From contig DUEF01000150.1 in assembly GCA_011176555.1 (NCBI GenBank), positions 1 to 17,597 of the forward strand: a stretch of DNA of 17,597 bases. Direction: 5' to 3'. Position 1 is the first letter of the stretch. The number at the start of each line of letters is the position of its first letter. Source of the stretch: Caldilineae bacterium (GTDB taxonomy: Bacteria; Chloroflexota; Anaerolineae; J102). The notes below the pieces were generated by a model, which saw only the letters and a program-made list of their open reading frames with translations, was not told the origin of the DNA and searched no databases. Position numbers and translations under genes: made by a program. Of this stretch, positions 7,550 through 14,054 are shown in pieces.

Positions 7550-7869
7550 AGTTGGACACCATCGAGATCTGGGAATTCGTCAACAGCCGCGGGGGCAGGG
7601 GCATGATGCAACCCCATCCCATGCACATGCACGGTGAGTAGTTCCAGGTGCTGGAGCGCCAGATCAGCGACGCGAACAGGGCTGCCTGGGAAAGCGTCAG
7701 CGAAGGCTTCGTGGACGAAGGCTGGAAGGACACCGTGTTGGTGATGCCCGGCGAGACGGTGCGCGTCATCCGCCGCTCCGCCGACTTCACCGGCCTGTTC
7801 ATCTACCACTGCCACAACCTCGAACACGAGGACATGGGCATGATGCGCAATTTCGAGGTCGTCGCCTGA
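7474..7869 (+). pseudogene. Multicopper oxidase, C-terminal cupredoxin remnant
   Basis: The frame reads IGTDGSLLEKPVQRPYITLA, then WEFVN, HPMHMHG, FQVLER and IYHCHNLEHEDMGMM, ending FEVVA and TGA at 7867-7869. HPMHMH and HCHxxxHxxxxM are the trinuclear and type 1 copper ligands of the last cupredoxin domain in CotA/laccase-like oxidases. Three lesions are visible. The N-terminal domains are missing (TGA at 7471-7473 just before IGTDG). The LAPDER segment runs straight into the IEIWEFVN segment, so the part normally between them is deleted near 7548. TAG at 7639-7641 occupies the position where Gln is usual in HGEQFQVL. The copper ligands survive but the protein cannot be made intact. It may be a relic of a copper oxidation system related to the CopB cluster at 526-3960. 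Confidence 0.85.
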
Positions 7870-7891
7870 GAAAACTCCCCTGAGGAGGCGC

Positions 7892-7920
7892 TTGCAGCCG
7901 CACGGGTGATGGTCTATACT
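7892..7920 (+). promoter_or_regulatory. Candidate sigma70 promoter for the DUF4291 gene
   Basis: TTGCAG (7892-7897) and TATACT (7915-7920) are separated by 17 bases. They lie just after the oxidase remnant and about 75 bases before the ATG at 7994. The -10 box matches 5 of 6 consensus positions; the -35 is weaker (TTG conserved). Confidence 0.45.
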
Positions 7921-7993
7921 TTTTGGGAGCGGCGCTTCGTTTTGGCGGGCCGTCATCAGCAAAACTCCCACCGGACTTTCTGAACCCCCGCGC

Positions 7994-8638
7994 ATGTCTT
8001 TCTCCACCTCTCCCTATCTCGAACAAACGCTCCGCTGGCCCCGAAGAGGCCGCGTGCTCCTGGCCCAGTATGATGACGAAAGCGTCATTGTCTACCAGGC
8101 TTACCGGCCCTCCCTGGGCCATTGGGCGGCGGAGCACGGCTACCTGGGCGGCGACTTCAGCTTGAATCGCATGAGCTGGATCAAGCCGGGATTCATGTGG
8201 ATGATGTACCGCTCCGGGTGGGGGACAAAGCCAAACCAGGAAGTGGTGCTTTCGATTCGCATCGACCGCACGGCTTTTGACACGATTTTGAGTTCGGCTG
8301 TGCTCTCCTCGTATGATCCACAGCTCTATGCAACGCCCGAGGAGTGGCGTGCGGACGTAGCCAGGTCAGACGTGCGGCTGCAATGGGATCCTGACCACGG
8401 TCCCACGGGGGGCAAACGGGCGCGCCGCGTGATTCAGTTGGGCCTGCGTCGCGAGATGATCAGACGTTACGCCCAAGACTGGATACTCGAGATCACCGAC
8501 ATCTCTGACTTCGTCAGCGAACAACGAACGCATGTCCTGGCTCGAGATCTCGATCAATTGCACACGCCGACCGAGAGCGTGTACCCGGTCGCCGATGAGG
8601 CCGTGGCGTTTCGCCTGCGCCTCGATCACAACGCATAA
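7994..8638 (+). CDS. DUF4291 family protein
   Basis: The 214-residue soluble protein matches the DUF4291 pattern: RVLLAQYDDESVIVYQAYRP near the N terminus, FSLNRMSWIKPGFMWMMYRSGW in the middle, QEVVLSIRIDR after that, and RVIQLGLRREMIRRYA in the C-terminal half. No signal peptide or membrane segment is seen. The conserved arginines and tryptophans (RMSWIKP, MYRSGW) suggest an enzyme or a nucleotide-binding fold, but I know of no assigned function. The ATG at 7994 has no strong Shine-Dalgarno sequence; the candidate promoter at 7892-7920 fits this start. The gene is followed after 46 bases by a small zinc ribbon gene on the same strand. Confidence 0.8.
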   Translation: MSFSTSPYLEQTLRWPRRGRVLLAQYDDESVIVYQAYRPSLGHWAAEHGYLGGDFSLNRMSWIKPGFMWMMYRSGWGTKPNQEVVLSIRIDRTAFDTILSSAVLSSYDPQLYATPEEWRADVARSDVRLQWDPDHGPTGGKRARRVIQLGLRREMIRRYAQDWILEITDISDFVSEQRTHVLARDLDQLHTPTESVYPVADEAVAFRLRLDHNA

Positions 8639-8684
8639 TCTCCCTTTTCACCCGCTGCATGATTACCGGAGGCAGGTTTGAACC

Positions 8685-8927
8685 ATGTACCGCTGTCCCA
8701 AATGCGGCAGCCGGCGCATCGATCAATGGATATGCCCGGAAGGCCCGATGATCTGCATGGATTGCGGTTTTCGGATCGAGGATAAAACCGTTAATCCCAA
8801 TCCCTTTTACGTGCCCGACGAGGAACCCGAAGAGCCGGAAGAACGGCTGCCTCTGGGCGAGTTGCTCGCCAGGATGGCCATGGAAAAACATCGGGGCAAA
8901 AAGGATAACATTTCCGAGGGAACGTAG
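8685..8927 (+). CDS. Small zinc ribbon protein
   Basis: The 80-residue protein begins MYRCPKCGSRRIDQWICPEG and continues PMICMDCGFRIED. The pairs C4-x2-C7 and C24-x2-C27 form a probable zinc ribbon, and an extra Cys17 lies between them. The middle is acidic (PDEEPEEPEE), and the last 25 residues are a basic amphipathic helix (LGELLARMAMEKHRGKK). GGAGG at 8668-8672, 12 bases before the ATG, supports the start. Its position 46 bases after the DUF4291 gene on the same strand suggests co-transcription. It may bind nucleic acid or protein; no specific role can be assigned. Confidence 0.7.
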   Translation: MYRCPKCGSRRIDQWICPEGPMICMDCGFRIEDKTVNPNPFYVPDEEPEEPEERLPLGELLARMAMEKHRGKKDNISEGT

Positions 8928-9076
8928 GTGGCCGTGCCAGTAGCCAGTCTTTTGGCGCGCACCGAGCTTATATGTTGGGCGTTCTGTGCTTGGTGCTTGG
9001 CATGAGCCAGCCAGCGGTCTCACACCGTCAAACCATCACCTAACCGGTGTTTTAACTCAAGTAAGCACGCGTCTCC

Positions 9077-10243
9077 TCAGTCGCCAGCGGGTTCATCGAC
9101 GCCGTATACATAGGTGTCGGGATGAAAATCCTTCCAGCCAAACCAAAACGAAGTCGTGGAGGGCACGCGTTCCAGGGTCTTTCCGACCAGGGGGCCATCA
9201 CTGGCGACGCCGGTGAAGATGCTCCAGCGGCTGCCGGTTTCGGCGTCGACCAAATCAGGGAGCGCGTCGCCATTGTCGGCCAGAGAAAAGGTTAAGACCT
9301 GATCGTCGACAGTGCGCCGGAAAACGAAGGCGGTCATGGCCTCGGGGCGGAGGATCGCCAGCACCGACTCTCCCCCAACTACATCATTCACCACGAGTTC
9401 TTCCCGCAAGGCGCTGAGCGGGTAATAGGCCGGTTGCCCGTTGAGCACCAGGCCGATGCCCATGGTTTTCTTGGGTAGCCGCTCATCTTCAAGCGTTTGG
9501 CCTAACACGCCAGCGTTGTTGCCGGCATAGTAGCTGGTGTAGGGATCGCGGGAGCCGAAATAGCCCTTACGCAAGGCCAGTGTGCCGGGATGCAGTTCGC
9601 GCCATTGCTTCCATGTGGTTTGCAACGAAGCGATGGGCGTTAGGTCGGTTCCGGCCAATTCTCCTTCCACGGCCTGTCCCAGAATTTGGCTCCAGTAAGA
9701 TTCGGTTTGGTGGTCGTACATGACCAGAACGTTCATGATCAATTTGCCGCTGACGCCAAAGGTCAAAGGTTCGGGATACGTATCCACATCTCGGGCATAC
9801 ACGATGCCCGTAAAGCAGAGCGGTCACCAGGTGGCGGCGATGCGCCGCCCACCTACCGTGTCGTTGACGATCTCGCGCAGGCTGAGATGGGGGATGGAAT
9901 AGGCGCGGGCTTCGCCGTTGATCTCGACGCCCAGCACCAGTTCGTCATCTTCGTATTCCTGATTTGCTTCTTCCACGGTCAGGAATTCTGGATCAAGGAT
10001 GGCGGGGATGGCGTCGCGCGGGAGCAGCGTGACGATCTCATAGTCAGAGAGAGTTGAGGTTGACGCTTTTGGCGTGGGGTCGGTCGGGGTTGGCGCCGCG
10101 GTCGGGTCGGGGACAGTGGCGGGAGGAGGAGCGGTGGAGGTAGCGCTACGCGTTAGCTGTTCTTGACCTGGCGGGGAACAAGCGGCCAGGGTGATGGCCA
10201 GAAGGAGGAGCGCGCCCATGAGTACGGGTAGGGATCGATTCAT
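9077..10243 (-). CDS. DUF3179 lipoprotein with in-frame TGA at a conserved Cys: candidate selenoprotein
   Basis: Read through TGA at 9826-9824, the product has 388 residues. It has a lipoprotein signal peptide with lipobox LAAC (Cys22), a Pro/Thr/Ser linker (about 30-65), then DUF3179: DPEFLTVEEAN, AYSIPHLSLREIVNDTVGG, W139-TGA140-P-L-C143, LTFGVSGKLIMNVLVMYD and ESYWSQ. The family motif here is CPLC, so TGA replaces the first Cys and would give UPLC. The frame then stays open for 248 codons to TGA at 9077-9079. A SECIS-like hairpin follows the TGA (9792-9810). The family looks internally duplicated: a second ING/VND-type unit begins near LVLNGQPAYYPLSALREELV. GAGG at 10254-10251 lies 7 bases before the ATG at 10243. 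The gene follows a two-component pair on the same strand. Alternatives are a nonsense mutation or a sequencing error. DUF3179 function is not established. Confidence 0.75.
9792..9810 (-). promoter_or_regulatory. Candidate bacterial SECIS element
   Basis: On the minus strand CGGGCAT (9810-9804) pairs perfectly with ATGCCCG (9798-9792) around the 5-base loop CGTGT. The loop begins 20 bases after the in-frame TGA of the DUF3179 gene. From memory, the bacterial SECIS consensus asks for an apical loop of 3-14 bases with a G in its first two positions, 16-37 bases from the UGA; this hairpin satisfies all of these (G is loop position 2). Confidence 0.6.
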
Positions 10244-10284
10244 GAAATGACCTCAGGTATGGAGTGCAATCATTATGTGTTTTT

Positions 10285-10320
10285 GGGGTGGGGAAAGCTG
10301 TAGGTTATCCTACTTCCCTT
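10285..10320 (-). terminator. Possible hairpin downstream of the response regulator gene
   Basis: On the minus strand GTAGG (10313-10309) and CCTAC (10304-10300) pair around ATAA. An outer GGGAA (10318-10314) and TTCCC (10295-10291) can extend the stem across a 4-base bulge. It lies about 60 bases after the response regulator stop. No T-run follows, so termination is uncertain and transcription may continue into the DUF3179 gene. Confidence 0.3.
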
Positions 10321-10375
10321 GAGATGCGCCCATATCGTCGATTCTTACCCCGCCATCCGTCTGGCCCCGACCGCT

Positions 10376-11080
10376 TCACTCCAGCGTGGCCAGGCCCTTT
10401 TTCAGGGCGATGATCGCCGCCTGGGTGCGGTCGTTGGCCTGGAGCTTGCTGATGATCACACTCACGTAGTTTTTGACTGTGCCCTCGGCCAGGAATAACG
10501 CCTCGGCGATCTCTTTGTTCGATTTCCCCTGCGCCATCTCCTGCAAGACCGCCTGCTCGCGCTCGGTCAACGTCTCGATGGCCATAACGTCGTCCGGGCG
10601 AGAAGGATGATGGGGTTGAGTCAACGCCGGTCGGGAGCCGGATAGTCGGTTGAACTCGGCCAGCACCTTGCCCGCCACGGCCGGATCGATGCGCACTTCG
10701 CCCGCCACCGCCCCCTGAATCGCCTGCACAAGCTCCTCGCTGGTGCTGTCCTTCAAAAGATAACCGCTGGCCCCGGCGCGGATGGCGTCGAACACCCACT
10801 CGTCCGCATCGTAGGTGGTCAGCACCACGACTTTGACTTCGGGATGTTGGCTGACGATCTCGCGTGTGGCCAACACGCCGTTCATCTCCGGCATCTTCAG
10901 GTCCATCAACACCACATCGGGCCGTACTTGTTCGACCAGGCGCACTGCTTCCCGGCCATTGGCGGCTGTCCCCACCACCTCCATGCCGGGTTGGTGCTTG
11001 AGGATAACGCTGAGTCCCTGGCGGACGATGTCCTGGTCGTCGGTGATGAGTACCCGAATGGTCATTGTCTCCGATATCAT
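10376..11080 (-). CDS. NarL/FixJ-family response regulator
   Basis: The 234-residue protein has an N-terminal receiver domain (about 8-125) with acidic residues D14/D15, phospho-acceptor D60 in VVLMDLKMPEMNG, Thr88/Thr89 in VVVLTTYD and Lys110 in GYLLKDS. A linker leads to a C-terminal LuxR-type helix-turn-helix (about 170-230: LTEREQAVLQEMAQGKSNKE, then TVKNYVSVIISKLQANDRTQ). It is a transcriptional regulator activated by the neighbouring kinase. The ATG at 11080 lies 2 bases after the kinase stop with GGAG upstream; a second ATG at 11065 (MTIRVLITDD) also has GGAG and resembles the usual family N terminus. The pair is translationally coupled. Its target is unknown; the DUF3179 gene 132 bases downstream is the nearest candidate. 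Confidence 0.93.
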   Translation of the reverse strand: MISETMTIRVLITDDQDIVRQGLSVILKHQPGMEVVGTAANGREAVRLVEQVRPDVVLMDLKMPEMNGVLATREIVSQHPEVKVVVLTTYDADEWVFDAIRAGASGYLLKDSTSEELVQAIQGAVAGEVRIDPAVAGKVLAEFNRLSGSRPALTQPHHPSRPDDVMAIETLTEREQAVLQEMAQGKSNKEIAEALFLAEGTVKNYVSVIISKLQANDRTQAAIIALKKGLATLE

Positions 11081-11082
11081 CT

Positions 11083-12444
11083 TCAGTCTCCCATCTCCAT
11101 TCTCACGATTGTCCCCCGCCCCGGTGCGCTCTCGACCGTCAACTCCGCCCCGACCAGTTCCGCTCGCTCAGCCATGCCGGTGAGGCCGTAACGACTGGTC
11201 GGGATAGCGTCGGGGTCGAAGCCGATGCCATTGTCCTGGATTTCCAGCCGCAGGCTGGGTTTCGCCTGCAATCGCACCCAAACTTCTGAAGCGGCGGCGT
11301 GTTGCACGACATTGGTTAGCGCCGCTTCCGCCACGCGATAGATCGCCTGTTCGGTCAGCGGATCCAGTGCCTGGACATCATCGATTTCACAATCGAAAAC
11401 GAGACCGGTAAGCTCAGCGTATTTACGGCAAAGCTGACGTAGGGCTTCGGACAGGCCCAGGTCTTCCAGGGGTGTCGCCCGCAGCGCTTCGATGGCGCGG
11501 CGCGACTCCTGGATGCCGTTGCGTACCGTGGCCTGCGTCTCCCGCAGTTGCGCCTCGGCGGCCGCGGGATCATGCTGCATCAGCGTGCCCAGCGCCTGCA
11601 ACTGCACGCTGACGCCAGTGAGGGAATGAGCCAGGGTGTCATGCAACTCGCGAGCCAGACGATTGCGCTCGCGGCTCTCGGCCAGTTGCTCGATGGTGGC
11701 CGCGCGCTGTGACAATCGCCGGTTGGCCTCCCGCAATGACTGATGTTCCGCTTTCAAAGATGACGCTAAGCGCATCACCACCCACCCCAACACGGTGATC
11801 GCCCCGAGACGGGCAAGGCTATTCAGCACGAACCCCATAAAGGTGTAGAAATCGCCGTCGAGAAAAAACAGCCCCAAGATGACCGAACTGGCGAACAGCA
11901 CGCCAGTCGCCCACAGCCAGCCCCTGCGTCCATACTGCCAGGCGGCCAGAATCACAGGTGCGGCCATCCAGGCGGATTCGACGCCAACTCCGGCGAAGGC
12001 TTCTCGCCCGGAACGCACGGCCGTATCGGATGATAGCGTGAGTAGCGAGATCATATCCATGACCAAGGGTGACAGCAGTAACCACCCTAACGCCACCAGC
12101 AGAAATTTGGGGCCCAGTCGTTCACGAACCGATGGCCACAAAACAAAGAACAACAGTAAAGTAGACTCGGCCAGCAGAATGGCAGCAATCCAAAGCGCCC
12201 TTTGTGGGGGCTGATGACCAATAGCAGCGTTGAAGGCAAAGGCTAACAAGCCATTGCCCAGCAACACCAAAAGAAAGCGCAAAGTAACCAGCGTTTGCAA
12301 TACAGGCAACAGGCCGGGAGCCAATATGTCCTTTTGCTGAGAGGTGGGGGGGGGATACATTGGGTCAATCATCCTATCGCTGGATTGAGAATTGCACTCG
12401 TTGGGGAATGGCTGGTACAGCACTTGTGGTGTCGGAAACGACAT
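11083..12444 (-). CDS. Sensor histidine kinase, HisKA_3 (DesK/LiaS/NarX type)
   Basis: The frame encodes 453 residues from the ATG at 12444; ATGs at 12372 (MIDPMYPPP) or 12360 are equally plausible because no start has a clear Shine-Dalgarno sequence. The N-terminal part has about six hydrophobic segments (roughly 46-72, 84-104, 113-135, 158-172, 178-197 and 204-226) with almost no periplasmic loops, so the stimulus is probably sensed in or at the membrane. A helical linker (229-260) leads to the HisKA_3 H-box ERNRLARELHDTLAHSLTG with phospho-acceptor His268. The HATPase domain follows: N-box Asn378, DNGIGFD at 404-410, YGLTGMAERAE from 419. The stop lies 2 bases before the response regulator start. 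Confidence 0.92.
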   Translation of the reverse strand: MSFPTPQVLYQPFPNECNSQSSDRMIDPMYPPPTSQQKDILAPGLLPVLQTLVTLRFLLVLLGNGLLAFAFNAAIGHQPPQRALWIAAILLAESTLLLFFVLWPSVRERLGPKFLLVALGWLLLSPLVMDMISLLTLSSDTAVRSGREAFAGVGVESAWMAAPVILAAWQYGRRGWLWATGVLFASSVILGLFFLDGDFYTFMGFVLNSLARLGAITVLGWVVMRLASSLKAEHQSLREANRRLSQRAATIEQLAESRERNRLARELHDTLAHSLTGVSVQLQALGTLMQHDPAAAEAQLRETQATVRNGIQESRRAIEALRATPLEDLGLSEALRQLCRKYAELTGLVFDCEIDDVQALDPLTEQAIYRVAEAALTNVVQHAAASEVWVRLQAKPSLRLEIQDNGIGFDPDAIPTSRYGLTGMAERAELVGAELTVESAPGRGTIVRMEMGD

Positions 12445-12553
12445 TGATGGGGAGTCTTCTACACCATACTGTAAAATCGTCGGCGGGCATAGTGCCTGCG
12501 GTCATGTCCGAGTATGACTGAGGCCACGGCTGCGCAGCCTTTACACAGCATGA

Positions 12554-13249
12554 CTACAAATCCACCTCTTGATAACCCGTAATCAACACAACTTTATGAT
12601 TCTGATTGAGCCTGCGAATATCCGTCAACAGGTCCTGGGGACTGGAATCGCGCTTCAATTCAATGCCGTAGACCAACTCAGTCAGCATGCCGGCTTGAAC
12701 TGTCTCGACAGCCATAAGATCGTAACGCACCAGGTATTTGTTAAATATATCCTCGAACAGTGTGCTATATGGGATATCCGCCGGTAGACGGATCTTGAGT
12801 AGCTGCTCCTTCACATCTTTGGCAAACATGTTCATCTTCACCATCACCCACACCAAAAAAGCAATCAACAGGGTGGAGATGATGGCTAACAAGAAAAATC
12901 TGGTGCCGACGGCCATGCCAATAGCCATCGCAAAGAAAATAAAACCCACATCGCGGGTTTCCTTCACGGCATTGCGGAAACGAATGATCGATAGCGCCCC
13001 CAACAGCGTGAATGCGCGGGCGATATTGGATCCCACGATGAGCATAATAATCGCAACCACCATACTGACCAACACCAAGGTTTGAACAAAAGTCTGCGAG
13101 TAGGAAGCGCCACGATAAGTGCTTTTATAGATCTCTGCAATGATCAGAGCCAGGAGGAAGCTCAGAATGATTACCAAGACGACATCTTGGACGGTAAAAA
13201 CATTGGTCGCTTCTTCAAGTTGCGTAAGCAGAGCGGTGAATTCTTCCAT
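12554..13249 (-). CDS. DUF4956 membrane protein
   Basis: The 231-residue protein has about four membrane helices (roughly 22-41, 54-75, 100-115 and 118-138) and a soluble C-terminal domain of about 90 residues. The hallmark is ARAFTLLGALSIIRFRNAVK at 77-96 followed by ETRDVGFIFFAMAIGMAVGT, with conserved Arg and Asn residues at a membrane boundary. The start ATG at 13249 is preceded by GAGGAG at 13263-13258 (8 bases). It is the last gene of the CotH > VTC > DUF4956 operon, 24 bases after the VTC gene. DUF4956 proteins are frequently found next to VTC-domain polymerases. By analogy with the membrane subunits of the yeast VTC complex it may form a channel or anchor for the polymer; this is inference. 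Confidence 0.88.
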   Translation of the reverse strand: MEEFTALLTQLEEATNVFTVQDVVLVIILSFLLALIIAEIYKSTYRGASYSQTFVQTLVLVSMVVAIIMLIVGSNIARAFTLLGALSIIRFRNAVKETRDVGFIFFAMAIGMAVGTRFFLLAIISTLLIAFLVWVMVKMNMFAKDVKEQLLKIRLPADIPYSTLFEDIFNKYLVRYDLMAVETVQAGMLTELVYGIELKRDSSPQDLLTDIRRLNQNHKVVLITGYQEVDL

Positions 13250-13273
13250 ATAAATTTCTCCTCTTGGTTTACC

Positions 13274-14038
13274 TTACATCAAGATGTGCTGTCGGTTCAA
13301 GATCACGTGATTGAATTCAAGTGTTGCACAATACTTGCTGATTCGGCGGATAGAGCATTGATGTTTCCCAATCACTTCAGTTAGCCAGTAGGGAACGCGG
13401 CGATTGACTTTGATCTCCATCACACACCATTCAGGTGGTGCGAAGTAATAATTTTTGGCATGGCCCTCTGACAATAACGAAAGATCATGCACGCGACCTT
13501 TGAGATTGGTGTCAAACGTAATCCTCAAGCCAGGATCGTAAGCGCCGCCATTGAAAGCCAGGCGATTGTAGCTAACAATGCAAGCAGGTTGCAATTGCAG
13601 CGTGTTATGGAGGTAGATAACCTCTTCGAGTACGGCGCTATCGGTTGGTGGACGCTTGCCAATCGAGACTTCGGTAAGCAAGTCGGGAAGACGATGCAGC
13701 GCTTCCGCCGATGCATACGGTAATAACACTCGCCGCTTCGAGACGGTCTTGTCCAGACGCTGTTTAATCTCAACGAAAGCAGGCGTTTCAGGCGTCACGC
13801 GTTGATCTCCATACACCCGCACTCTCACTTTTCGACGAAAGCGATGTCCATCCAACTTGTCCCAGTAGGCCTTGTAATCAGCGGTGTCGAAGTAAAGGCT
13901 TGTTACAGTGTACTGCCCTGATTCGCCCCCGTAGCTATCGGGTATGACGTAGTCCGCCAGCGTTTCTTTTACAGCTTGGCACTGATCCCGATGAAGTATG
14001 TATTTCAATTCGTAACGATGGATATCTTTGATACGCAT
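13274..14038 (-). CDS. VTC-domain polyphosphate polymerase-like protein
   Basis: The 254-residue protein has the triphosphate tunnel fold pattern of the VTC family. Visible motifs are R8-Y-E10-L-K12; SLYFDT at 47-52; the basic strand R66..R69-K70-V-R72-V-R74; E90-I-K92; K101-R102-R103; Y157-x-R159; R172 and D176 in RITFD; E208-I-K210; and S234-K235-Y236. These match the Arg/Lys/Glu residues that line the tunnel of yeast Vtc4, which makes polyphosphate from ATP with a divalent metal, so activity is plausible. No SPX domain or membrane segment is present. I chose the ATG at 14038, 16 bases after the CotH stop; an upstream ATG at 14188 would overlap the CotH gene by 134 bases and add an unrelated hydrophobic leader. 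The Shine-Dalgarno sequence is weak, suggesting coupling. Confidence 0.88.
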   Translation of the reverse strand: MRIKDIHRYELKYILHRDQCQAVKETLADYVIPDSYGGESGQYTVTSLYFDTADYKAYWDKLDGHRFRRKVRVRVYGDQRVTPETPAFVEIKQRLDKTVSKRRVLLPYASAEALHRLPDLLTEVSIGKRPPTDSAVLEEVIYLHNTLQLQPACIVSYNRLAFNGGAYDPGLRITFDTNLKGRVHDLSLLSEGHAKNYYFAPPEWCVMEIKVNRRVPYWLTEVIGKHQCSIRRISKYCATLEFNHVILNRQHILM

Positions 14039-14054
14039 GGTGGGAAGCAAAACC

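Noticed and set aside
7639..7641. TAG in the oxidase remnant as a possible recoded (pyrrolysine) codon
   Set aside because: Gln is the usual residue there (CAG to TAG is one change), and the same gene also has an internal deletion and missing N-terminal domains, so decay explains it.
12528..12539. 12-bp palindrome GGCTGCGCAGCC between the DUF4956 and kinase genes
   Set aside because: It has no T-run and no loop, so I would not call it a terminator; it might be a protein site, but nothing else supports that.
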